Assembly (NCBI GenBank): GCA_015657535.1 | Contig: JADHZB010000603.1 | Coordinates: 1-32,338, forward strand | Length of the DNA stretch: 32,338 nucleotides | Direction of reading: 5' to 3' | From: Nephromyces sp. MM_2019 | Taxonomy: Eukaryota; Apicomplexa; Aconoidasida; Nephromycida | In this document: one piece after another, positions 21,601 to 31,400 of the stretch | Layout of the letters: every line of letters begins with the position of its first letter | Position numbering within the stretch: position 1 is the stretch's first letter | Position numbers and translations under genes: made by a program | The notes under the pieces: model-generated | Seen by the model: the letters and a program-made list of their open reading frames with translations, nothing else | What the model was told of the DNA's origin: nothing | The model's database searches: none

Positions 21601-22624
21601 AGATGCAAGGTATGCATCCTTGTGTAAAACTTATGTTTCCTTGCTAATCTACAAGCATGCCTATTTAAGGAGCATCTGTGTGTGTGCTTATGTATCTGTA
21701 GGCACTTATCTGTCTCTATCTGTAATTAGGGATTTAAAGCATGTGTATGCATATTCATATCTTTAGTTTTAACCATAAATGTATATCTGTGTGTGTGTGC
21801 TGGTGTGAATATGAATGTACATCTGTGTCTGTGTATCTAGATGCATGCTGATTTTTTTTGTATAACTATTAGTTTTTGCCTAAATGCGTTGCTGGAAAGG
21901 CCTACATATCTGTGCTAACGTATTTATTCTTTCTCTGATACTTGCTACCCCTCTTATATGGCTTTTCTTGTTGTCAACCTTCATTGTACTCTCATTTAAT
22001 TCAGGTGAGGGTTGTGTGTTTGTGGAGTGAGCTGACTGATGATGTCACAGAAGGTGCTTATATTTACTCTAGCCTGGATATGGAGAAAGAACCACAGAGG
22101 TACAGAATTATGTCTATTGTATACTCTTAAACTGTATCTTCATCAGATTAGTTATATCAATCTACGTGTAGGCACTGGACGCCCGTGTGCGTGCAGTCTC
22201 TGTAGCGTATTTGTGTGTGGGCAGTGTCTGTAGACTGCATGTTTTTGTGCACTCTCTGTAGAGTGGTGCACGGGTGTGTGTGCGTTCGCTGTACAGTACG
22301 TGTGTGGGCTTTTCGGATAGCTTTTTCTGACTATTCCCAACTTTTTCCTGCATTTTTACCATCTTTCTCTTCCTCTTAAATTATGGTTTTCTCCTTTTAT
22401 CTTTCGAGAATATCTCACGAAGTATACACAATATTTAATGCTCTCCGTTCAGTCAAGTTGTGCCTGGAGATGGTGTGCTACCCCTCGAGTCTTCCCAGTA
22501 TTGTAAGAAGTGGAAGTCTACGGTAGTTTCCAAGGCTTTTATCGATGAAAATCATACGTCTATCCTTTCTTCTCCTTCCTTCGCAGAGCTTATTATTAGC
22601 TTACTTCCTATAATAGAAGACTAG
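15664..22624 (+). CDS. LCAT/PDAT-family phospholipid acyltransferase, six exons
   Basis: This is a serine acyltransferase or phospholipase of the lecithin:cholesterol acyltransferase family, which takes an acyl chain from a phospholipid to water, sterol or diacylglycerol; the acceptor cannot be told here. Exons are 15664-16873, 17495-17627, 18967-19087, 20569-20766, 22005-22099, 22453-22624. They sum to 1929 nt (642 residues plus stop) with consistent phases. An N-terminal hydrophobic segment (residues 4-20) looks like a signal anchor; about 220 poorly conserved residues follow. Family blocks: LVPGFGGSSL 246-255 (oxyanion region), EKLWAPLHQWL, YGASYDWRLPP, nucleophile S402 in GHSYG split by intron 1, CGAFGGS, ERSLASLYVLLPS, YRYTMRNFTDLF, VVCLWSEL, and acid D592 (PGDG) and base H620 (ENHTSIL) in the last exon. 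The catalytic triad is complete. Exon 3 was found by phase and by its R-x3-LLPS block. Length exceeds the human enzyme mainly through the N-terminal region. Confidence 0.93.
15724..15757 (+). repeat. Perfect 15-bp inverted repeat with 4-nt loop in LCAT exon 1
   Basis: agtgatcttcgggtt at 15724-15738 is exactly complementary to 15743-15757, with loop acaa. It sits in coding sequence just after the signal-anchor codons. The preceding gtgagt would also make a good splice donor. The mRNA would form a strong hairpin about 60 nt after the start codon. Confidence 0.9.
16920..17220 (+). repeat. G-rich minisatellite in LCAT intron 1
   Basis: About eight degenerate copies of a 35-45 bp unit containing gtgtgattgtttgggggag. 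Many G-runs of four to seven on the sense strand give quadruplex potential. It begins about 50 nt after the donor that splits the nucleophile motif; retention of the intron would stop translation 11 codons after Gly404. Confidence 0.8.
17815..18740 (+). repeat. LCAT intron 2: CA-rich block followed by GT-rich block
   Basis: From about 17815 to 18270, units such as gcagttatttttgcacacac recur (about 40 bp spacing, degenerate). From about 18480 to 18740 gtgtgtg motifs dominate. The blocks are complementary in the same transcript, here with CA first. The intron continues AT-rich to exon 3 at 18967. Confidence 0.75.
20860..21860 (+). repeat. LCAT intron 4: CA-rich then GT-rich blocks
   Basis: Repeated acacacac clusters at about 20865-21510, spaced some 60-70 bp and alternating with ctagg/agtgct-like words, are followed by tgtgtgtg clusters at 21675-21850. 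This again offers intramolecular complementarity before exon 5. Confidence 0.7.
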
Positions 22625-22643
22625 TGCCGTGGGAGAGAAAGTG

Positions 22644-23010
22644 ATGGAGAGCTACATATCGTAGTCTGTTTTTCTATATGAGAAGAGGGAGATACCTTAG
22701 TTTAGCACATGTATGTGCGTTTCAGGGGGATTATCTTCCATATCCACCCCTCTCTCTAGAGAGAGTGGGGTACGTGTGTGTGCATCAAGGGGATTTTCTT
22801 CCACACCCATCCTTTCCTCTCTAGAGAGAGATTTTCATAAGGGCTATTCACTCTAGCAGTCTCAGTACTTTCAGGCAAGTTTATACAGCTACTGCAGGAG
22901 CTCTTGCTGGAAGGTTGTGTTTTAGCTCAGTAAAGCTCGGAATATTCAAGGAAGAGCATCTTGAAGATGATGAGTGTAATGAGAACTACTTTATAGCACT
23001 AGGAAGTTAG
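22644..23010 (+). CDS. Candidate small two-exon ORF, 50 residues
   Basis: An ATG at 22644 reads MESYI plus a split Ser to 22660 (donor gtagtc, weak). It can join in phase to 22875-23010 (acceptor actttcag), reading QVYTATAGALAGRLCFSSV then KLGIFKEEHLEDDECNENYF and a stop. It looks like a short hydrophobic segment with an acidic tail. The second exon also has the right phase to be an alternative last exon of LCAT after exon 5, but would then lack the catalytic Asp and His. No family recognised. Confidence 0.3.
22705..22830 (+). repeat. Two imperfect tandem copies of a ~62-bp unit
   Basis: Both copies run: gtgtgcgt-type start, agggggatt, ttcttcca, accc, ctctctagagagag. The ctctctagagagag core is a palindrome present in both copies. 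It lies in the putative intron of the small ORF just downstream of LCAT. Confidence 0.75.
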
Positions 23011-24889
23011 TGTAGAAGTGCTGTTTTTGCTGAGGAATCGCTTAATATAGCAGTGTTGGCAGCTACTTATGTGTGTGCAAAAGTGTGAATGGTTTGTAAG
23101 CAAAACATAGCTCGAGCACAAACAACGGCGTGAATACGCTGCAAGAGTTATCGTAGGTATTTGGTGGTTGTATGGGTGCTTGGGAGGTGTGTGTGGGCGT
23201 AGGGGGGGTATGGAGGGGTGGGTGTCTGGAGGGTGTGGAGGACGTGGGCGGGTGTGTGAAGTGCGTGGAGGGCGTTGGTGGGTGTATGCATGCTTGAAGT
23301 ATATGGAGGGTGTCGGTGTTTGAAGTGCGTGGTGGACATGGGTGGGCGTGGGCGCCGGCGCGAAGGGTATAGATGTACGGAGTACGTTGGTGTGTATATT
23401 TTTAAGCAATGTGTTTCTGTTTCTATGCCTAATTTGTGTGCAAAAGTACAACGCACCAGCATTTATATGCATATATACACCCTTCGAATTTGCATGTGTT
23501 CGGCATGAACTAGAGCATGTATCACCAGAATAACCTCTGCTTGCTGTTAATCACCCTAAAGGTAGTAGTTTAACCATCTCATAGTCGCACACAAAGTCAT
23601 ATGAAATCATAGATAGAAGAGCTCCTCCTTGTGCTCCCTAGAAGCCTAAAGCCTTGTGAATCACGCAGACTTACTCGCGATATTTTGAGAGAGAAGCTAC
23701 ACCTTCATCTACTCTTTGAACTCTTCCTCAAAGCAGCAAGTGCTTTGAAGAATGAGAGCTAGTCTCACTGTTTTGAGTTGTGTTAGCACTAGCCTTAATA
23801 CATAGGTAATAAAGATTATTTCTGCGTGTGTGCGTGCCCACCCAAAAGCTGCGTGCGCCAACCCTGTGTATGTGTGCGCCAGCCCAATATACACCTGAGC
23901 ACGATTATATGCTACCATTCGTGAATGAAAACTACTGGAAAAAGCAGCGACAAACTTCATATGCGCTACCTCTAGGAAAGCTGCTTTACTCTGTAGAAAC
24001 GCAAAGGGAGGATGAATTCACACATACAGAAGGAGATTTTGTTCACACACAGAGAGGATGTATCCACATATAGAAGGAGAGCATATTCACAGAGAGTAAG
24101 TGTTTTGTACTCCCACACGCAGAGAGCTTACTCACACATAGGGAAGCACACTGACAGGCAACAATGGTATCTAAGTACACATTAAGAGCGTCCACGCACA
24201 CACGGGGGATATAAACAAACACGCGTGCAGATGCACATGCACATCCTCAAAGAGAGAATATATCCAAACACTAGTTATATTCATGCATCAGCTGCCAAGA
24301 TAACCCAATCACCTCTAAAGCAAGAGACTCAACTTTCAGCAGCACTCACGATGTTATCCTCTTTGTATGCTAACACATCCTCCATTTCTGTGTGTGAACA
24401 CACTGTTTCTCTGTGTGTGCTAACGTGCCCTCACTCAAGGATCCTCTTTCTCACTGTCTTCCTCCTACCGAAATTTGTTGCAACAGTGTGTGCACACACG
24501 CCATTACTCTATCATCTAAGCACTAGCAGTGAAGCTATCCACCTGATGCCCTTACTTAAGCACATCATCTACGATTTACACAACACACGCACACACATGA
24601 GAGCATCGCTTGAGGGAGCCTCGCAAAGGACAAGCAGCAAATGCTCCCAAATTGTAGGTTTAAGGTTTCACCTACTCGCTAGAGAATACTCTGGCTCCAT
24701 ACCCTGAAGAGTTATCCTATCGCTATTAGCTCAAAGCCAACCCTCCGGAGTAAGATGGTGTGTGTGTTTCCTCAATGAAAATTAGCGGATTTTCGCTTGT
24801 AAACACTCACGCTTCAAGGCGTAAATAGAGTGAGAAGAGAGCAGACACACACCCCAGATCGATAAACGCACCACTAAGTGCGTACGCAT

Positions 24890-25160
24890 AGATTGAAGCA
24901 GGCACAATCACTAGAATACTCTACTAACACACACAAAAGCGGATACAATCACTAGAATGCTCTGCTAGCACACACATAATTACTCGACTTCTCCACTAAC
25001 ATCCACACACAATCACTACATATCCTCCAACACACAAGGCTTTTACACATCTTCCCTACCACCAAATACGCACACACACAATCAATATACCTCTCTACCG
25101 ACACAAACACACAATCAATATACCTCTCTACCGACACAAACACACAATAACTATATCTCC
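24890..25160 (+). repeat. Degenerate CA minisatellite with 33-40 bp units
   Basis: About seven to eight units carry acaatcac or acaatcaatat, then tct(c)tac or ctctgctagc, then acacac. Two copies, 25075-25107 and 25108-25140, are identical 33-mers and a third decays after cacacaat. The minus-strand frame with repeated SVERYIDCV is a reading of these copies. Confidence 0.85.
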
Positions 25161-25239
25161 TTTATCAACGAACATGACCCACACCCCATGAGCTCATTAT
25201 AGTATATTCGAGGCATCTGCGTATCCCCCCCCCAAAACA

Positions 25240-25460
25240 ACAGGCCCCCTATTGAAGAATGCGCGGCCCCGCACACATCTCAAACCTTCACAGCACTCAG
25301 CAGGTTGCAAGGGGTGAAGTTCCAAACCCCACATCAACGCGGCGGCCCAGCCCCCCGCACACACGTTCCGCGAGAATGCTCAAGAACAAAACTCGCAGCA
25401 GAGCCGCACGCGCGAAACAACTCGCGACTTCATTATATAGCTGCAGAGGCTGTTTGTGTG
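25240..25460. other. GC-rich island within CA-rich DNA
   Basis: About 220 bp has many CG dinucleotides (gcgcggcc, acgcggcggccc, gccgcacgcgcg), unlike its surroundings. It could be a promoter-like island or contain a small exon. Short Arg/Ala-rich frames exist on both strands but give no family match. Confidence 0.4.
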
Positions 25461-26534
25461 CGTAGCTCCCTCCAAAGGCACAGTCTTACTTCCCGACCCC
25501 CCCACACACACCCGCATGCACACACAACCCTCCTCTACGCACACTGATGCCCCCCAACACACAAACACCCCCCACACACACATGTCGCAATCCCCCCAAG
25601 TTCAAGCAGCCCCAAACACAGATCCGCCCCCCATCCAAGCCCAGCCGACCGCAAGCACAACCCCCATAATTCAGCCCCACCCCCATCCAGCAAACACCCC
25701 TCCCAACACACACACGCCCCCAACACACATAACACAATTCATTGTGTGTCATTCCGGGCTCCCCTCACTTTGAAAAATACCAATAATCCCGCTCATACAA
25801 ACTGCCCCCCGCAAGCCCATCGATGCATATGGCAGCTCCCCCCGCCCAACGCGCGCACACACACAACAAGAAACACCAGTATAACAAAAAACACACACAA
25901 CACACAACACAAACACACAAACACGCAACACAATACATACAGGGGATATAATAGTCCAACCTCACTAAAAACACAACCCTCTCTCTCCTCTTGTGATGGG
26001 CACACACGTTTCAGTTCATTTGATGCCGCCAACAGCATTTCGAACAACACACGCCTCCCCATGCACAAATGATGTGTTCGTATCTTTAAAGATGATAACA
26101 CACACTTTTTCTATACATTCCATCATTTTTATATATACACACATACAGATTTGGTGTGCAGAATACATCATGAAACACACGCATTAACACACTCTCGAGT
26201 TGCTTATTTATGAGTACAACACGCACACACAGCTTGTTGCATTTGAGTCCACACTAACAACTTAAGTAGAAAGGCTCTTCTCTATACGTACTCAAGGCAA
26301 AACAACGGCGCATGTGTTAACACGCACACAGGCAGGCATACAAAAATACAAAGGCAAACAAAAACACATGGGCAGACAAGAAAAGAAACCGCACGCAGAT
26401 ACACACGCATAGATACAGATACGCATATACGTACGCAGATACACTCAGATACATACGTACACGCCGATACACACCAACACACACTTAATGTAGCACATTC
26501 TATATATATAAAACCTGAAACTCACGGTTTCTCC

Positions 26535-26612
26535 GTGTCTGCTTGGAATAACTCTGAGAATAGCGCGACTTTCTCTCTCTTTTATGACTGTATTCAACAT
26601 TGCTGTGATATT
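26535..26612 (-). CDS. Possible isolated minus-strand exon
   Basis: Between an acceptor-like atatcacag and a strong donor gtgagt, the minus strand reads MLNTVIKERESRAILRVI then PSRHGET without stop. It has ordinary amino-acid composition inside repeat-rich DNA. No partner exon was found, so this is a lead only. Confidence 0.25.
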
Positions 26613-26935
26613 GTAGTGTGTGTGCATAATATCCTCTTCTTCCCTGCGGCTACCTTTATATGTCGAGGTTTATACCTACTGCATCTTCTTTCCTTGCCTC
26701 TGATCTCTACCTTAGACTGGTTCACACACACCAGGGCAGAAACCGTATTACTGTTAGTATAGTCTTATATGTCATCAAAGGAATGAAGTAGGGAGAGAAG
26801 TCGTGTGTGTTGTAGTGAGTGAATGTGTTTTTTTGCTAGAAAAACAAAAGGCAGGTTGATTATTGATTGTGTTTACACACAAGCTGACAAAATAAGAGAG
26901 AAACACACACGCACACACACACGGGCGAATCTCTC

Positions 26936-27639
26936 TGAGGAGGAAGAGGGGTGTTTCACGCTGATCTCCCTTGAAGCAATTGTGATTTTCAATACAACAG
27001 GGGCATTTTTTCTGAAGAAGTATGTAATTTCTTGTGTGTTGGGATTTTTGTGTAGAGGAAGTAAGCGTAGCTTCACAGAAAGGATTTTTCGCTGGGTAGA
27101 TTTGTATGTGTGAAATATATAACCCTGTGTGCTATACGAGGTGTTTTTCTATGTTAAGCGTCATGCGTGGAGTGTGTGTGTGGTAGGTAGTTGTGTGTGA
27201 TTATTAGTTTGTGTGCCGGGTGCTGCTTTAGCCATGCTGTTGGCTTGGTAGTGTTACCGCCTCTTCCTGCTATTGTGAGTGCATTTCTGCGTTTTTAAAA
27301 TTGTGGGGCTTTGGTGAAATCTGCAGTTGGATTTTGGTCTTTTTTGGCAGTATGTGTTTGTGTGAGTTGTGTGTGTAACTTTTCTGCGTTTGACTTGTGT
27401 GTATAAGTTCTCTGTGTCTGAGATATTCGTGTATGTGTAACTTTTCGGTGTATATGACTGCTCTCGGTGTAGATTGCGTGCATGTGTGTGTAGCTTCTCT
27501 GTGTGTAGCTTGTGTGTGTGTTACTTCTCTGTGTTTTTCAATTCTACTTTTTGAATTTAATCTTCTCTTTTCGCAGAAAAGTATGAATATGCAAAAACAG
27601 GATAGTTGGAATGCTTTTTCTGGTCAGCTTATACGATGA
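26936..27639 (+). CDS. Possible small multi-exon gene (3' exons)
   Basis: Three plus-strand pieces have splice-like borders. One ends at about 27018 before gtatgt and reads EEEEGCFTLISLEAIVIFNT then TGAFFLKK. The next, about 27056-27109, follows ttgtgtag and reads GSKRSFTERIFRWVD before gtatgtg or gtgtga. The last, 27576-27639, follows cttttcgcag and reads KSMNMQKQDSWNAFSGQLIR to a stop. The second and third need the gtgtga donor to stay in frame. The IVIFNTTGAFFLKK piece resembles the first strands of longin/sigma-adaptin-like folds, but this is a weak impression. The start codon was not found. Confidence 0.35.
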
Positions 27640-28461
27640 GTTCTTCAGCATTCTTCTCTGTGTGTTTGAGGGGTATGTGTGTGTAGGAGGGATGTTTTAA
27701 GTGTGTGGGATTTTTCATGGTTAAGGGCATAATCGACTATGCTGTAGCGTTCAATGCAAATGTAGGCTCATATAAGGTGGTCTTTCTTATGAGTTTCTTG
27801 GCATAAACTGTGTATTGTCCTGGAATAGCGGTGTGATAGTTTGATGTATAAGCATCTTTTCGGTAGTTTAAACGAGTGAACGTGTATGTGAATGTGTGTG
27901 AGTGTGTGTGTATGCGTGTGTGAATGTGTGTGTGTGTTGTTGGGATACGAATTTAATTGTATTATGTGTAACGAGCACTCTGTAACCCCTGAACCCAGCT
28001 AACCTCACGGGTTAAATTTAGAGCGCCTACTCCTACATATTCCCTCCCTCCCCCACACCCCCCCTCACCCCCAACTGACCTCATCTCTTAACCTTTCTCC
28101 CCTCTTCCCAACCCTCAATACTCCCCGTAAGCTGCTCTTTCATGCTCATAACACACAAAAATATATAAACCCTTTCCCCCTCTTTCTTCTCAGGGATATC
28201 GTTTTATTGTAACGCTGCTGCACCGTTGAAAAGGCTTTCTCCTTCCGTTTCTGGTGTTTAACTTTTGCAACAACTGCTCTTTCAGCCTCAAACACACATC
28301 AAAACACTGGACTCTTTTTCCTATCTTCTCAAGCTTTCCCCCAGCTTCCATCATACCCAGAAACCCCTACCCAAACCCCGCTTTTATCTGGTTTCTCCTC
28401 GCTTAAAGACCCCATTTTGTGTGTGTGCTAACTCTTCCTTGTATATCCGGAGGCTCTAACT
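27640..28461. other. 5' flank of the PABP gene
   Basis: This stretch holds a GT tract at about 27880-27945, a C-rich tract at 28040-28130, a TATA-like box at 28162 and a pyrimidine-rich leader up to the PABP ATG. No coding exon was recognised. Confidence 0.6.
28162..28169 (+). promoter_or_regulatory. TATA-like box followed by pyrimidine tract (PABP)
   Basis: TATATAAA lies 293 nt upstream of the PABP ATG. It is followed at 28170-28192 by an almost pure pyrimidine tract ending ttcttctc, in the interval where transcription would begin. The arrangement resembles a TOP-type start; the start site itself is unknown. Confidence 0.35.
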
Positions 28462-31400
28462 ATGGCTAATGCTCAGACTATGTCGGTAGCAATTCAAAAC
28501 CAATCCGCTGCAAATCCGTTGCATTTTCAAACTTCTCTGTATGTCGGAGATTTAGCACCAGAAACAACGGAGGCACATCTTTTTGATGTTTTCAATCAGG
28601 CAGGAACGGTGACTTCTATCCGCATTTGCAAGGATAGCTCATCCACTTCGTTAGGCTATGGATACGTTAACTATCATAGTCATGTTGATGGTGAGAGGGG
28701 TGTGTGGGGAGTGTGTGGGGGGTGAGCTGATATGGGTGTGTGGATGTTTTGGAACACACTGCTTTTACCCCCCCCTAGAAAAGTCTTGAGTGTGCCTCTA
28801 CTAAAACTTACTCTTTGAAGATGGCCATGACCTTCAACACATCATGCAGACACACGCAAACACGAACATACGCGCCAGCATACGAGCGAAAAAGACACCA
28901 ACACAGACAGAAACACGCTAGGACACAAACACACATAGTCACAGCAGAAAACACACACTAGCACATCAATACACTGGCACACACAGTGACATGCCAGCGC
29001 ACATACCAACAGACACGAACATGCCCTTTTGCTCCCCAAGGGCATCCATTTCCCCCACCACTGCAGTTTCCTCCCCCATTCTTACTATACATTCCAAACC
29101 AAATCAAGGGGCTTCTCTCCATCAGTCCCAGAAACACTCCCACCTGTATCTGTGTGTGTTTGCTCCTTTTTGCAGCTGAGAGAGCTATGGATGCCCTCAA
29201 CTTTTCTACAATATGCGGCCGTACTGTTCGTATCATGTGGTGCCAGAGGGACCCCCGTATGCGTAAAAGCGGAACGGGTAACGTCTTTGTGAAAGGCCTA
29301 ACAAAATCTGTCGATAGCAAAGCGCTGTACGACCTCTTTTCTATATATGGCAATATTTTATCCTGCAAGGTAAGCATGTGCGTGTGTGTGTGTGTGTGTG
29401 TGTATTGTTATGTGTGTAGCTGTGTGTGTTGGTGTGTTTATGTGTATGTGTGTGTTGGTTGGTGCATGCGTGTGCATCCATGTGTGCATTTTGTGCCTTT
29501 GTATCTCTGTGTTCCTATGTTCGCCTCTATGTGTGCCGTTTTCTGCGTGCTACCCCGCCCTACCTACCTCTCTACGCTCACTCTCCTATACCCTCCTTGT
29601 GTGTGTGTATGTGTGTGTGCGTTTGTGTTTCCCTCCATCCAGGTACAATGCACAGAGTCGGGTGAAAGCAAGGGTTTCGGATTCGTAAACTACGACTCAC
29701 AGGAGAGTGCAGACAAGGCGATTGAGGATATGCATGGATCGGCGTTTAAAGGCAGCAAAATCTTTGTGTGTCCTTTCAAGAAGAAGAGCGAGAGACCCGC
29801 CATAGTTTCACCTGCAAAATATACAAACATATACGTGAAGAATTTTCCAGATTCTTGGACAGAAGAAGTAATAGATTCAGTCTTTGGGGAGTATGGGCTG
29901 ATAACGTCAAAGTTGATAAAGACGGACAACAAGGGGAGGAAATCAGCCTTCATAAACTTTGAAGATAGCGAGCATGCGAGAGCTGCTGTGGAGGCTTTAA
30001 ACGGGCGAAAAATCGTGTCGGAAACTTCAGGGGGGAGTGGTGGGGGGGTGGAGGGGGGTAGCATGGCTGGCAATATAGCTGGAGCTATGAATGGCAGCGA
30101 ATCTGGTGCTTTGGACGGAGGGGTGGGGAATAGTAGTAGCGAGCATGCTGATGAGATGGGGGGGGTTGAGAAGGGGAATGGGGGGGGGATTGGTGGTGGT
30201 TCTTCTCAGGGGAGTGTAGCCGGTACCACCACTGGAGGTGTGGATTCGACCAATGCCATCTCAAATGGAAAGAGCAATGGGGGAGGGGCTTACCCACTTG
30301 GGGAAGGAGGGGTTGGGGAGGATAAGAACAACTCCAACAAAAGCACACATCACATTGGAGTACCTTTGTTTCAAGCCTCAGATTCCGCTGCCAATGGTGT
30401 TTTTGAAGAGGGAAGATCTCCTTCTGCAATACTCGAAGAAACCCCCAGTGGAGGCAAGTATGCTCCCGGTGGGGGGTCTTCTTCTACTGCAGCTAATGAT
30501 GTAGCAGCCTTCTCTACACAATACACTGCAGGCTGTCCCTCTAGCAACGGTACCTCCGTCACACTGGAGCAGAAATCCTCGCAGCTCACAAACCACGTTT
30601 CTCCACAGGATAACGCGACCACTCACCCCTCTGAGCTCACGGCTGGCAACAGCACACACCCCACATTGAATGGCAGCAGCGAGAGAGTCGTCAGCTCCGG
30701 CGCTGGCAACATCTCCACTAGCAATGTAGTCATCAATAACGGCATCATAATGAGGGACGGAGGAGATTCTACTGCGCTCTCATCTCTTGAAGATAACAAC
30801 GGAGGAGGATCTTCTGCAGTAGCTCCCACTGATGGGGTAGACAATGACCCTACTAGACTCTACGTAGTACCTCATCAAGATAGGTCTCATAGGTCTGCGA
30901 TTTTGAAGGCAAAACATGAAGAGCTGAATGTAGATAATGTGAAGAGCAGTGGGAAGTCTGTAAGCTGCAATATCTACATCAAAAACTTGGATGAATCTGT
31001 GGATGATGAGCAGCTGAGGATGATGTTTGAGATCTTCGGCCCAGTATCAAGTGCTAAGGTGATGAGGAATAATCAGGATCAATCTCTTGGCTATGGGTTC
31101 GTTACCTTTGTCTCTCATGAAGATGGTGTGCGAGCGATCTCTGAGATGCACTACAATGCCCTGAATGGGAAGCCACTGTATGTAGCTCTTCATGAGCCCA
31201 AAGAGAGGAGAAAGCAGAGGCTGAAGGTAGAGTATGGAGTAGCAGCTGGGAGGCATGCTGGTGTTCCAGGCCCAGCAGGTGCTGGGGGAATTGGGGGGCC
31301 TCACATGCCGCATCATGGCATTCAGTTTCCCCCCCCTCAGCTCCCCTTCCCCCCCCATCAGGGAGGCAATCCCGCCAATGCGGCCACAGCTGCTGCTATG

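Larger units (their letters stand above)
23011..26500. other. Repeat-dominated region without a recognised gene
   Basis: No exon here could be supported. A GT/G-rich minisatellite at about 23160-23350 has units around gtatggagggtgt and gaagtgcgtgg. From about 23580 to 26480 the plus strand is CA-rich, which on the minus strand resembles the GT-rich introns seen elsewhere, so a minus-strand gene is conceivable. The Thr/His and Cys/Val frames are repeat readings. A plus-strand 160-codon frame at 24225-24707 has low-complexity His/Thr/Ser content and no recognisable domain. Confidence 0.5.

Noticed and set aside
22999..23508. His/Thr/Pro-rich minus-strand and Gly/Val-rich plus-strand frames
   Set aside because: They are produced by the G/T minisatellite at 23160-23350.
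24225..24707. 160-codon plus-strand frame
   Set aside because: Composition follows the CA-rich repeats, there are no recognisable motifs, and the opposite strand is equally low in complexity.
24890..25160. Possible CRISPR-like array
   Set aside because: Units are contiguous degenerate tandem repeats without unique spacers, in eukaryotic DNA.
28986..29175. Upstream part of the 1075-codon open frame as a PABP start
   Set aside because: The true RRM1 start is in the exon at 28462-28690; this stretch is intron 1.
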